Assembly (NCBI GenBank): GCA_036936605.1
Contig: JAUPFV010000001.1
Span: 170,952,386-171,016,385, forward strand
DNA: 64,000 bases
Source: Limnanthes douglasii subsp. nivea
Taxonomy: Eukaryota; Streptophyta; Magnoliopsida; Brassicales; Limnanthaceae
Direction of reading: 5' to 3'
Under the pieces are notes generated by a model, which saw nothing but the letters and a program-made list of their open reading frames with translations, ran no database searches and was not told the DNA's origin. This document shows positions 12,591 to 23,466 of the stretch, piece after piece (the first letter of the stretch is position 1; every line of letters starts with the position of its first letter). The position numbers and the translations under genes are program-made.

Positions 12591-14175
12591 TTTGAGGGGA
12601 TGAGCAAGGCGCCGTCGGGTTTGGTTGAGGGAGCGATTGGTCGGACGTTTGATTTGGCGGCGAGAAGAAGTGAGGCAGGTTTTGTAGAGGGAACGAGCGA
12701 TGCACTGTCGAGATTGGCAGAGGGATTGACCGGTCGGAAGTCTGATCTGGTTGTTAGAAGAGGTGAGGGAAGAAAGGAGTTATCGCCTAGGTCTGGGCAG
12801 AGGAGCTGGGAGGGATTGAGAAACCCGACTCCTCCTCTGATGTCAGTAAAACCCGGGGGCCCAGGAGGTGAAGACTCTGTTGGGCTTATCCCTAGCGAGT
12901 CCTTGGGCCCTCACTCCTCAGGGTTAAATAAAAGGGCTAACCCAAATAACCGGTCCGAGTCTTCTAATAAAAGCCGGTCTATTAAATCGATCGGGCCCAC
13001 CCAAATCCTCACCATTGATAGGCCGAAAAGAAATGCGGGTCAAGGTTTAATTGGAGGTCCGTCCTCATTAGCTCTATATTCCTTAATCATGAATTTTGGC
13101 AACGCGGGTAAAGGCCCAAAAGGAAGGCGTTTCTTAAACAAACTTGCCCAAATCCCATCAAAATTATCAAAAGCTCCATCCTTTAAACCAAGCTCTTTGG
13201 GATTTGCAAATTCAAATTCTCGTATCCAATCATCTACACCATCCTCTTATGCGAGCATTGTTTCGGGGCATAGTGATAACCGGTCGCCATTGGTGATTGG
13301 AATCAACCATATGGAGACGGTGGGGAATGATCTCATCATGCAAGAATCCGCTATGGGTCCTCCGGATTCCTGGAAAGCATGTCTTTCATGATATTTTTTT
13401 TCTCCGCCAAATAATCTTAGCTTTCTCAAAGCTAACGTCGAGACCCTCTGGAGGAAGTTTGGCCTTATTCAATTTAAGACCCTTCCCGAAGGCTACTTCC
13501 TTTTCCAATTCGGCTCTGAATATATGGTTAAAAAGGTTCTAGAGGGTGCCCCTTGGCATTTTGGAGGTAATTTGATGATCCTAAAAGTTTGGGAACTTCT
13601 TTCCCCTCTTATCAAAGATCCTCACACGGAAATCCCTATATGGGTTAAGGTATTCAATTTTCCCCTGGAACTCTGGACGGCGGAGGGATTTAGTAATATT
13701 GGCTCAGTCTTAGGGACTCCTTTATACGTAGATCACCAAACGGAGAGGAAATAGAAACTTCGGTTTGCCCGCATATGTATTATGATCTCGGTAGGATCTC
13801 CTATCCGCTCTGAACTCACCTTTAAGATAAGGGGCAAATCAATCACGGTATCATTTGAGTACCAGGGCCTTCCTCCTCAGTGCGCTAACTGTAAGATTTT
13901 TTGTCATCCCACTCGAATCTGCAAAAAAGACCCAATTAAGCTTTCTCCATTCCCAGCTCCTACTTTATCCTCTGAGGAAGATCCATCCGAGTACATTCCT
14001 GAAGTGGATCTTAGTCACCATCTTTCATCCATCAATGAAGGGAAAGAAGTGGAAAGCGGAGAAGAGGTGGACTATCCTCCAAAAAGGATTCGCACTGTAG
14101 ACCCAAAGGGGAAGGGTAAATTGGATATGACCTATGACAGGTCCATCGTCTGAGGCACTGTAAGTCTTTCTCCTG

Positions 14176-17100
14176 ATGAATATAACTTCCTGGAATATCC
14201 GGGGTCTCAATGACCCTGTAAGACAAAAAGACGTAACTGATTTTCTAATTAGAAATAGTATCTCAATGATTATCCTAGTCGAGACTAAAGTTAAAATAGA
14301 AAAGGTGGAATCTATCATAAGTAAAATGGTCCCCTTTTGGCTAGTAATTCATAATTATTCCTCCCATCCCCTTGGTCGCATTTGGGTTACCTGGATCCCA
14401 AGTGTGATCTCAATCTCCAAGCTTTCGGAGTCACCCCAGTTCGTCCACTGCAGAATCAAATGTCATAATTATAATGCGATATTTAGGCTTACCGCTATCT
14501 ATGCATTTAACGAATAAGTGGATCGCTCTCTCCTTTAGAATGACTTAATAGTTATTTCCAAACTTGAGAATCATATACCTTGGGTCACATTAGGAGATTT
14601 TAATGCTATCCGTCATCCTGGCGAGAGAATTGGAGCTTCTGACACCTAGTCTTCTGCAATTGATGAGTTTAACAGCTGTTGTTATCAAAGTGAACTTAGT
14701 GATCTCCGGTCCACCGGGTTTAACTTCACTTGGATTAACAAGCAACCCTCTCGTCCAGTTCTCTAAAAAATTGACATGGTCATAGTCAGTCCCGATTGGG
14801 ACGACCTCTTCCCAATGTCGTATGCCCGCTATGGCTTCCTTAGATCCTCAGACCATACCACTGTAACTCCCAACCTTGGATTGCCTAGACCAAGGCGTAA
14901 AAAGCCCTTTCGGTTTTTTAATATGTGGCAATCTCATCTTTCTTTTAAGGAAATAGTCCTCAATAGCTGGAATTGCCCATCTTCTTCCACTAGTATGAGG
15001 CTTGTTACTGATAAGCTAAAAAGGCTTCAACTCGAGCTCTCAAAACTTAACCGTAAAGAATTTAGCGAAATCAGTAATAGAGTTAGCAACGCTCAATCCA
15101 AGCTGTTCGAGACCCAAGCAAACCTTGGCTTAGACCCCCTAAATTCGAGACTTATTTATGATGAAATCGAGGCTTCCAAAGCCTATATATTTTATAGTCA
15201 GGCAGAGGATTCATTTTTAAAAAATAATCTAGAGAAAATTGGATCAAGCTCGGAGACAAGAATAAAAAATTCTTCCATAACAGTATTAAGTCTCGTCTCT
15301 TCCGAAATAAAATCATAACGATTAATAATGACTCGGGAGTTACCATCTCTACGCCAGCTGGTATCTCTAAAGTCATTGTCAATTTCTTTGAGAATTCTCT
15401 GGGTACGCATCAGTCTTCTTTCTACCCGGGACTGGATAGAGTCTCTTCCCTGATTACATCCTCTGTTAAAAGTAATGATAGGGAATCCATAATTCGTGAA
15501 ATAACTTGTGAAGAAATTAAATCTGCTTTATTTAGTATTGACAGCAATAAGTCTTCTAGACCGGATGGGTACAATTCCTCCTTCTTTAAGTCCTTATGGG
15601 GAGTGGTATGACCTGATGTATGTAATGGGGTCCTTGAATTCTTTAGTTCGGGAACTTTGGACAAATCTTGGAACTCAACTTCCATTGCCCTTATTCCTAA
15701 AATCAATTCTCCCTCTGTCTCTGGGGACTTTAGACCTATTGCGTTATGCAATGTTGTCTACAAGATTATCTCCAAAATTCTAGCTAATAGAATTAAGGAC
15801 TCCTTCCCTTACCTTATTGACCCTTCCCAATCGGCTTTCGTGGCGGGAAGGAATATCTTAGATAACATTTTATTGTCCCAAGAACTCTTGAGAGGTTATC
15901 ATATCAATGTTGCGGAAAAAAAGATAGATCTTAAAATAGATATCATGAAAGCCTTTGGCACCTTGTTCTTGACATCATGGTTGCAATGCGCTTTCCTGAC
16001 CAAATGATCACTTGGATAATAAAATGTATCTCCTCTCCCTCTTACTCCATTAATATTAATGGAGACTCTTATGGTAACTTTAAAGGGAAAAAGGGCTAAG
16101 ACAAGGTGATCCACTATCACCTTTCCTTTTTGTTCTTATCATGCAAGTTCTTTCTGGGCTACTCAAAGAGAAAAGTCAGGATAAAAACTTTAGATTTCAC
16201 TGGAAGTGCCAAAAGCTTAAAATCATTAATCTCTGCTTCGCAGATGACCTGATGATCTTTTGCCATGGGGACTCAAATTCCCTTATTCTTATAAAAGAGG
16301 CTCTGGATGAATTCAATCATTTATCTGGTCTAAAAGTTAACCCCTTAAAAAGTCATATTTTCCTTTCGGGTATTGAGGACCCCCTCAAGTCTAGCCTGCT
16401 GCCCATTTTGGGATTCCCGGAAGGTTCTCTCCCAATAAAATACCTGGGAGTTCCCCTAATAACTGGAAGGCTAAACCACTCTGACTGTCGCCCGCTTCTT
16501 CATAAGATCACTAATCGCATTGAATCCTGAACCTCCAAGCATCTCTCTTATGCTGGGAGGCTACAGTTGATTAAATCTGTCTTATTTGCTGGTCAGGTAT
16601 AGTGGTCCTCTATTTTTATCCTTCCATCTCGAATTATCAAAGAGCTAAACCAGTTCTTTAGTAGATTCCTCTGGTCGGGAACGACTACGAAAATTCATGG
16701 GGCTAAAGTTGCCTGGACCTCTGTAACCTCTCCAATCAAAGAGGGTGGTCTTGGGATTTTAAATCTTAAGACTTGGAATCAGGCGGCCATCCTTAAACAT
16801 CTCTGGTCTATTGTTAGTAATAAAAACCACTCCATCTGGAGTGAATGGATTAAAGTGGAAAAAATGAAATGCAAAAACTTCTGGATCATTCATCCAGGAT
16901 CCAACCCATCGTGGATTTGGAGGAAAATTCTTCGCCTGCGCCCTTTGGCAAGTAATTTGTACAGGGTGGTTATATGCAATGGTAAAAGTACTTCTTTCTG
17001 GTATGACCTTTGGCTTCTTTCAAAGTCTCTAGCTTCTCGTTATGGGGAGAACATCATCAGTGACTCTCGGCTGGGACCTAACTTAAAGGTCTCAGATATC

Positions 17101-17598
17101 ATTCATAATGGAAATTGGAACTGGCCTGCTGATTTGCGTCCAGCAAGAGCTCAAAGTAGTCGGCATCTACTTGAAATTAATAACCTTATCCTATCTCTCC
17201 CCCTTCCCAACATCTCCTCAGTTGACGTTCCTTTCTGGACAGCAAGATCAGGAATTTCCACCTTCATTATCAAGGACACGTACACCGCAATTCGGTTGCC
17301 CAATCCCGTTGTGGGTTGGGCCGGGTTAGTATGGCATAAATATAACATCCCGCGCCACTCCAGGCTTTTCTTTTTCATCTTCATGTTGGCAATCTTGGAT
17401 TATCGAGGCGTCAAAATGGTATATCTCTCGTGACCATTTTCTCTGGCGCACTTGTTTTGGCGCGGTCATTTACCATGTCTGGAGAGAGCGGAATGCAAGA
17501 ATTTTTGGTTCCGCTCCAGCTTGGGTTCTTTAACCTTCCATCGCATTGTAGAGGATCTACGATTTCGATTTCAGGGCACCAAGATTAGCTGGCCTTAG
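14176..17598 (+). pseudogene. LINE ORF2 (endonuclease + reverse transcriptase), disrupted
   Basis: The apurinic-like endonuclease begins 'MNITSWNIRGLND' (14176) and keeps 'LGDFNAI' (about 14596) and 'SSDHTT' (about 14845). Stops occur at 14515, about 14536, about 14647 and 14764. The frame shifts in an A-run near 15215-15235, again near 15950, and again near 16095. The reverse transcriptase retains 'FRPIALCNVVYKIISKILA', 'DPSQSAFVAGRNILDN' and the catalytic 'FADD' at 16237-16248. A zf-RVT remnant ('VWHKYNIPRHS', about 17328) is fused by an internal deletion near 17380 to the C-terminal block 'FGAVIYHVWRERNARIF'. The normal end appears to be TAG at 17596. ORF2 would nick DNA and copy LINE RNA at the target; this copy cannot make it. 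Confidence 0.88.
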
Positions 17599-17894
17599 TA
17601 AATATAATTCGACATGTTCTTACTGTTCTCTCTTTCTTGCGGGATTTCCATGCTCGATGTCTATCAGAGGACCCACAGACGATATGATCTAGTCAGATGG
17701 CCGAGCTTTGAGTATGGTGTGCTATCTGGGAGAGATTTCTATGACGTCCTATGTTCTATGTTGTATTTCTTCTTCAAGTACACTTTTGATTATCTGTCTC
17801 CTATCAGTTAATTTCAGTAGATTATATCTCCTCGGGGTATGCCCCAGATCCCTTGTATGAACTATTTACATTAATTTAAAGTTTATTCTCACCA

Positions 17895-17909
17895 AAAAAA
17901 AGTTCACTA
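17895..17909 (+). repeat. Right target-site duplication of the LINE
   Basis: It is an exact match to 10024-10038 ('aaaaaaagttcacta'). The A-run merges with the LINE poly(A), so the boundary is uncertain by a few bases. Confidence 0.9.
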
Positions 17910-18617
17910 ATAAAATATTAAATCTAATCCGCTTATATCATTTAAAATATTTGATTTTTTTGTATATTTCAAAATTATTTGTTTTTTTATTTATTTTAGT
18001 CATTTTTCCTTATTTTTCATTTTCTTCTTTTTACTTAAAACATATTAGATTTTGTTGAGATTTAGAATAAGGTGTCACATTTTTAAAAAGTTTAATTAAA
18101 TCTAATTAATTTATGTAAGGCATTTGGAATCTTTATTAAAGATTTCGATTATTTTTTAAATTGCTTTTAGGTATACAACAAATAAAAACATTTTGATTTG
18201 ATTTTTTTTAAGCGTAGACAACTTTTTCTTTATTGTTCACATAATTTTGGAATATTATGTTTAAATTTGATTTTAGTTATGGCAGTTTAGTTTTCTAAAA
18301 TTTTATAAAAAAAATAGTTAAAGCAAGTTAGATTTTGTTACCATTGTAATTAAGTTAGATTTTAATTAAGTTAGATTTTAGTTCAGATAGTTTAGATTTC
18401 ACTGAAGGTGTGTTTGACTTTTTAAAATAAATTAAGAGTGTTACATTTTATATGATTTTAGTCAAAACAGGTCAAATCATGCTGATATATTTTTTCTATT
18501 CAAAAAACTTTTGTTGAAATATTTATGAATATTATTGTGTTTTATTTATGAATATTATTGTGTTTTGACGATATTAGAGTTAATGCAGGTTAGATTTTGT
18601 AAAATTTCATGTAAACC
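17910..18617. other. AT-rich DNA with recurrent 'gttagatttt' motif
   Basis: No gene is present. The motif 'gttagatttt' or close variants recur many times between 18040 and 18970 and again at 20480-20900, often after 'aagcaa' or 'aatgca'. This suggests a diverged tandem or interspersed repeat family. Confidence 0.5.
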
Positions 18618-19040
18618 TTTTTTTTAATTTTCCAGAATTGAGGCCTGCCAAATTTGGTAAGATTATACCTAAGAAAGATTAGATTTTGTAATATTTTAAA
18701 CATATTTTAGGGTAATTTACCGATAAACACATATGTAAATTCAAAGTACCGATAACCACCTGAGTTTACTAATAATGACATGCAACCAAGTTATACGTAA
18801 TTTTGTAATTAAAAAATAATTGTTTTTTTAACCAATTTATACGTAATTTCGTAATTAAAAAATCAAAATAACATGGATCTAGTTTTGACTTTTTTTTTTA
18901 ATTTACCAGAATTGAGGCATGCCAAATTTGGTAAGATTATACCTACAAAAGATTAGATTTTGTAATATTTTAAGCATATTTTAGGGCAATTTACCGATAA
19001 ACACATATGTAAATTGAAAGTATCGATAACTACCTAGATT
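18618..19040. repeat. Direct repeat, about 150 bp, offset 274 bp
   Basis: Copies at about 18618-18766 and 18892-19040 share 'agaattgaggc', 'ccaaatttggtaagattat' and 'ttaccgataaacacatatg' in the same order with scattered substitutions. The SINE at 19101 lies just beyond the second copy. Confidence 0.85.
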
Positions 19041-19100
19041 TTGAAGTATACTACAATAATTCTATGTGATTATCGGTACTATATCAAAGATTGTGTTGTT

Positions 19101-19277
19101 TTTTTCCGGAGGGAACACCCTCAGTCTGATGCGATAGCCTGCAAACCAACGCCAGAAGGTAAACCACACAAGGTCACAGGCTCAGCCGAGAAAGCATATA
19201 TAGAGGGACTCGAACTCATGATATTTTGGTCACAAGCATACCATACTCAACCAACTCTGCTACCCCCTTGAGGGAAC
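19101..19277 (-). mobile_element. tRNA-derived SINE, copy 1 (partial)
   Basis: Read on the minus strand, a tRNA-like head contains a B-box-like 'gagttcgagtccctc'. It is followed by 'ctcggctgagcctgtgacc' and 'ggttggtttgcaggctatcg'-type body sequence and a poly(A) end at 19101. The part of the body present in copies 2 and 3 around 'gagtagcggctgcgggt' is missing. Flanks 'attgtgttgtt' (19090-19100) and 'attatgttgtt' (19278-19288) form a target duplication with one mismatch. It is non-coding and depends on LINE enzymes. The 3' body recalls the plant Au-SINE family, from memory only. Confidence 0.75.
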
Positions 19278-19288
19278 ATTATGTTGTT

Positions 19289-21436
19289 ATTGGTGAATAG
19301 GTTTGATATTGTCTAATTATTGGTAGATTATCTTATATTTATAAGTTTTTTAAAGAGGTTAGATATTAGGTAAAATATACTATATTTTTTTATAAATATT
19401 ATTAAAATAGACAAACAAATTTCCTTTTTCATAAAATATTTTTTTATTGAACTTGATTTATTTTTTTAAAAAATATTAAATATATATTAAATAAAATTAC
19501 ACAGCTAAAGGATATATCCATGGTACCTAAATACAGCCGGATAAATATCTAGCACATAAATACAGCCAAAATACATCCTTAACAAGATAATTCATAAAGA
19601 AATTACATAAGAATATGATTAACTACATGATATAGATTCCATAAGAGCTCCTTAGACTTCTAAGGCGGCCTCTGCGGCAGAACAACAATTGGATACCATA
19701 GAATCAACATCAACCAAGTCTCCGCAAGCCCACCGGAAGACCAAATACATCAACATTGACACACAAATGAAGAGACAATATAATAGTCTGCAAAAACATA
19801 TGTGACGGCTGAAACCACAACTTATATGCTAACCAGAGCAGATCCAGACAGATCTGACGGAAACCAACCACCAGACATTTTGGAGAAATACGAACGACAC
19901 TTATAAACCATGGCAACGGAGATAGAAATTATCCATTACTAGATCGACAACGATTTTTCAAACTGTTCGATGAAGTTGAAGAGATGCTGCATGCACTGCA
20001 GAGAAACAATCATTATAGGCAAAATGAAGAATCGCTTACCATCCAAAAAGCGACCCATTTACCAAACCGCCCTGATACAAATCGTACAAGCACAGCCGCT
20101 TCATACGAAGGTCCTCTCAATTTGATTGAGGATAATTGAGGATGATGACGGAAATGACAACTACCTTATTGCCCCTTGAAGAGAAGACTCATGCCAATTT
20201 TTTATGAAATCGGTCACAAAAAAATAGCAAAAAGATGATGAAATGAAGAGGATATAGTTGTAGAATTAGGTTTGTAAGTGAAACTGATAGAATAGGAATG
20301 TAAGAAAGAGAGGAGGCCCGTATGAGATTATAAGAGACGAAAATGTTAAGAAAGGATATGGTTCATTCATTAAACACGGTCGGCTAAATTGAATCAGTGG
20401 AAAGAAAAAAGAGACTTTAAAAAAAGGGAGACCAGCTGATTTTAGCCTAAACATGTTAGTTTTTACGAAAACTTAATTAAAGCAAGTTAGATTTTGTTAA
20501 GATTTCAAATAAGGTACTCTTAAAACTTTAAGTAAGACGGGTTAGATTTTATAATATCTTAATATACGTTAGATTTTTCTACTCATAACATAGATATGTT
20601 ATTTTGTTTGCTAGCTTTTTATAAAGTTTTATTTGCTAGCTTTTTATAAAGTCTTATGAAGTATTATTTTATTTGAACCTCATTTTAGTTAGGACATGTT
20701 ATATTTTATAAAAAAGAATTATTTGTCTTAAAAGTTTTGATATTTTTATCGTAAACATATATTTTTCTTCTATCAACCTAATATTTTAAAAATTATTATC
20801 AAATACTATTATGCTTGAACCTTATTCAAGTTAAGGCATTATAAATTTTGTTAGAGTATTAAGGCTTGTTAGATTTTTTAAAAATTATTTCGATATGAGA
20901 ACAAATTTGATCAATTTTTTTTATGAAATATTATTCTAAACCTGATTTTTAAAATTCATTTTTTTATCTCAATAATACATTCAAAATGTTGTAGCGAGGG
21001 AATTGAATCTTAGAAAATAAAAGTCTTAAATTCAATTTTATTTTATAATCTCAATTGGATAATAATAATATGGTAGCAAATTTCAAATTTAAATTTAAAA
21101 CCTGCTTATAGTTTAATTTAAAAAAAAACATAAACAAAATTGGAATGAAAAAAATCCACATCATTATTAATATAATAAAAAAAAATATAAGACTGAAAAG
21201 CATTATCCAATTATATTTTTTAATTTCAAATGAATAAAATTATAATAATAATATCAAATTTCGAATTTAAATTTAAAAACTGCCTATAGCGTAATTTAAA
21301 AAAGAAAAAAGTATAAAAATTGAAGGAGGCAAAAAAGATTTAATATAATATAAATAAGTAAAAAATCTACAGTTAAAAAAAAAGAAAAAATCTACCGCAT
21401 AATTTGGATCCTACCACATAATATGGACCCCACCGC
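19289..21436. other. AT-rich non-coding DNA
   Basis: No gene is supportable. A GC-richer segment at about 19500-20460 has no recognisable coding domain and might be part of an unidentified element. A short direct repeat (cores 'aaatttaaatttaaaa' then 'ctgc' and 'tatag', near 21090 and 21268) is visible. 'gttagatttt' motifs recur at 20480-20900. Confidence 0.5.
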
Positions 21437-21440
21437 ACAA

Positions 21441-21448
21441 TATATAAA
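21441..21448 (+). promoter_or_regulatory. Candidate TATA box
   Basis: 'tatataaa' lies 166 bp upstream of the ATG at 21614, directly after three short 'accgcataat'-like repeats (21392-21440). With a start about 30 bp downstream, the leader would be about 140 nt. The surrounding DNA is AT-rich, so chance occurrence is possible. Confidence 0.4.
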
Positions 21449-21613
21449 TTTATTATTGATAAATTGTAACATAAATTGGGAATAATAATAAAATAAAGAC
21501 GAGAGTATCCGTTTCGTTATGGAAATAGATACTGAGTGAGATTGTCTCATCTTTTCCTATTACACCATCATATAAACCCTTTGTTCCGATCATCTTACTA
21601 TTCGTCTGAAACC

Positions 21614-22216
21614 ATGAAACCGGAATCAAAGAAGAAAGTGACGGCGGCCTCGTGCTACGATCTAGGCGATCTGGCAAAAGCTCTGGACACCATAGACGAA
21701 GATAAACCGATAGGATCACGTCCAATTGCTAATTCGACTTTCGATTTATCAAATTTATCGCGCGAACTCCCCGTGGTAAATGCGAAATTGAGGGAATCGG
21801 GTAAGTTAAAGAAGGATATCGAGAAGGTCGAGTGGAGGCAGAATGAGTTAGACCAGAACAGTAAAGGGAAAGGGAAGAATATGAAAAAGAGGAAGAGGAA
21901 GAAGAGGAGCAAGAAGAAGAAAAAGACGAAGGATGAATTAATAGCCAAGTCTCGCCTGATAATCGAATCCCTTGACCAGCGATTGCGTTTGATCTATGAC
22001 CGTAGGTCTCAATCTATAATGGAGTATCTGGACCTGGTGTCCGACCCTAAGGCTGATTTTTTGAACATCATTAAGAGATTTCGGCGTAGGCATCAAGATG
22101 ATTGTTTAGATAAGTTGGCTTCTCCCCCGGATTATGTTATTTCTTACCCCGAAGACGGTGAGGAAGAGGAAGGCCATTCAAATCTGCATTCAGATCTACT
22201 TCATCAAGTGGAATAG
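21614..22216 (+). CDS. Lysine-rich, probably nuclear protein of unknown function
   Basis: The intact 200-codon frame starts at ATG 21614 (context 'aaaccatgaaa'). This start was preferred to the upstream in-frame codons because it follows a plausible leader and begins a hydrophilic protein. The N-terminal third is mixed ('SCYDLGDLAKALDTIDED', 'STFDLSNLSRELP'). The middle (about residues 70-112) is an extreme Lys/Arg tract ('KKRKRKKRSKKKKKTK') expected to act as a nuclear or nucleolar signal. Next comes an amphipathic, possibly helical stretch with 'SLDQRLRLIYDRRSQSIMEY', and an acidic tail 'EDGEEEEG'. I recognise no family. It carries no stops or frameshifts in a window where all transposon genes are broken, which suggests selection or recent origin. 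No intron is evident. Confidence 0.6.
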   Translation: MKPESKKKVTAASCYDLGDLAKALDTIDEDKPIGSRPIANSTFDLSNLSRELPVVNAKLRESGKLKKDIEKVEWRQNELDQNSKGKGKNMKKRKRKKRSKKKKKTKDELIAKSRLIIESLDQRLRLIYDRRSQSIMEYLDLVSDPKADFLNIIKRFRRRHQDDCLDKLASPPDYVISYPEDGEEEEGHSNLHSDLLHQVE

Positions 22217-22943
22217 CCTCCTCCTGTCCCCTTTTCTTTTCTTTTAAAACACTAATGGTAATCTTCTAATTGTATGATTTTTATTTTTTATTTTCTAATT
22301 TTTAACTTTTTTTTTTATATAATTTACTCTTAAACTTGCTTGGTTGTGGTTGATGTTGCTTTAGCCATGATTTATATTTATAGTAGTAGGTGTGGTTGCT
22401 GGTGTTAAACTAATGTTGCTGCAATAAGGATTGATTTGATAAAATAAATTAATTAAGAAAATTGAATAATATTGTTTTTTATTTTATTTTTGCTGATTAA
22501 AAAATTTAGAGATTTTCTGTTTTGCTTGCTTTTGGGTTTGGTCGTAGCTTATTTCCAATGAGAATCATTGGTGATTTTTTTTACTGATAAAGTTTCTAAA
22601 TTGGTTTTATTTAGGTGTTTGTTTACGTTTTTTTAGTTGAATTTGTTTTATTTAGGTGTTTGTTTTTGTGTTTTTTAGTTGAATAGTAACGGAGACAGAT
22701 TAGCACTAGAATTTTTGAAGACATGCAATCATCCGAAGAATATGGTGAATTAACAGTTTCAGACATATCGGACATATGGTGTTTTTTAGCACTTAGAGTC
22801 GTTTACTATTTTATTTCGAATTTTTATTACTTTTAGGCGTTTTCGTAATTTTTGTATTTTCGTATTCGGGTTTTTATTGGAAAATTAGGGTTTCTCTATA
22901 TTGGTTTTCCTTCCGTTTATATTTTGATGGATAATTTTTTTAA
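22217..22943. other. 3' flank of the lysine-rich gene
   Basis: It is T-rich and AT-rich. 'gtgtttgttt' and 'ttagttgaat' recur closely (22612-22690), a small direct repeat. No poly(A) signal stands out and no other gene is seen. The end abuts the poly(T) of the LINE. Confidence 0.5.
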
Positions 22944-23466
22944 TTTTTTTTAATCAAAAGAGCTCATTTTATTAATGATAGAACAAAAAGTAACAAATTA
23001 CAAATTATAGGCCCTAAAGAAGATAATAAGACCAAAATAAGGGATTATGGGTCAAAATTGACAAGGGAAGTCAATCAGAACCCTAACCCTAAAACAATTA
23101 CAATTCCCAAATTCACTTCGTCTTCCACCCTTCGATCTTCATCTCCCCTCTTCGATTTGAAGAGAAAGGTTTTGAACTGGGTGAGTGCACCTCCGAAGAA
23201 TCAGGAGATCATCACCATCCACAAAGATCCCGACCAGAAAAACAAACACTCTCCGACATAGACTGGGATTAATCGACGATCTAAATCACGAACAAAATCC
23301 TCCTTACAACAACACCCACAAATCGATCCTGCTTTCCAGCTTCGATCTTCCCAAATCCTCGATCTCGCCCCTACTACCCACAAAACCTCTTCGAAACCAT
23401 CGAACAATAAGCATCCTCGATCTCGCGAATCCTGCAAAGAAACCAACAAAACTAGCAGTACAAAAA

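Larger units (their letters stand above)
11358..14153 (+). pseudogene. LINE ORF1 (DUF4283 + CCHC zinc knuckle), three in-frame stops
   Basis: This is one continuous frame of about 930 codons, interrupted only by TAG at 12069, TGA at 13389 and TAG at 13752. The N-terminal half is Ser/Pro-rich and contains internal repeats (a 79-codon and a 40-codon unit). A DUF4283 domain spans about 13430-13830, recognisable from 'FGLIQFKTLPEGYFLFQF', 'VLEGAPWHFGG' and 'PIWVKVFNFPLELW'. It is followed by a C-x2-C-x4-H-x4-C knuckle, 'CANCKIFCHPTRIC', at about 13880-13920. The C-terminus is Glu/Lys-rich. In plant L1 elements ORF1p is an RNA-binding partner of the retrotransposition particle. No frameshift is needed to read the whole protein, so lesions are point changes only. 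ORF2 starts 22 bp after the final stop. Confidence 0.85.
10039..17894 (+). mobile_element. Full-length L1-type LINE (LINE-1 of this window)
   Basis: This 7.9-kb non-LTR retrotransposon is bounded by a perfect 15-bp target duplication. It ends in a short 3'UTR (17599-17893, closing 'gtttattctcacc' plus the A tract). Order: pyrimidine-rich 5'UTR of 1.3 kb with a duplicated 222-bp module; ORF1 (11358-14153) with DUF4283 and a CCHC knuckle; ORF2 (14176-17598) with endonuclease, reverse transcriptase and a damaged zf-RVT region. No RNase H domain follows the zf-RVT region, unlike the LINEs at 22.9 and 46.2 kb. Both ORFs carry several stops and ORF2 also carries frameshifts, so the copy is dead. 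A GGGG/CCCC hairpin lies in the 3'UTR near 17835. Confidence 0.92.

Noticed and set aside
23081..23098. Telomere-like 'ccctaaccctaaa' repeats
   Set aside because: Only about two units, and similar pairs occur at 55586 and 58022. No interstitial telomere array.
23201..23449. Open frame on the minus strand beyond LINE-2 ORF2
   Set aside because: It lies in the LINE 3'UTR after the expected stop 'GYLDW' and has no counterpart in LINE-3.
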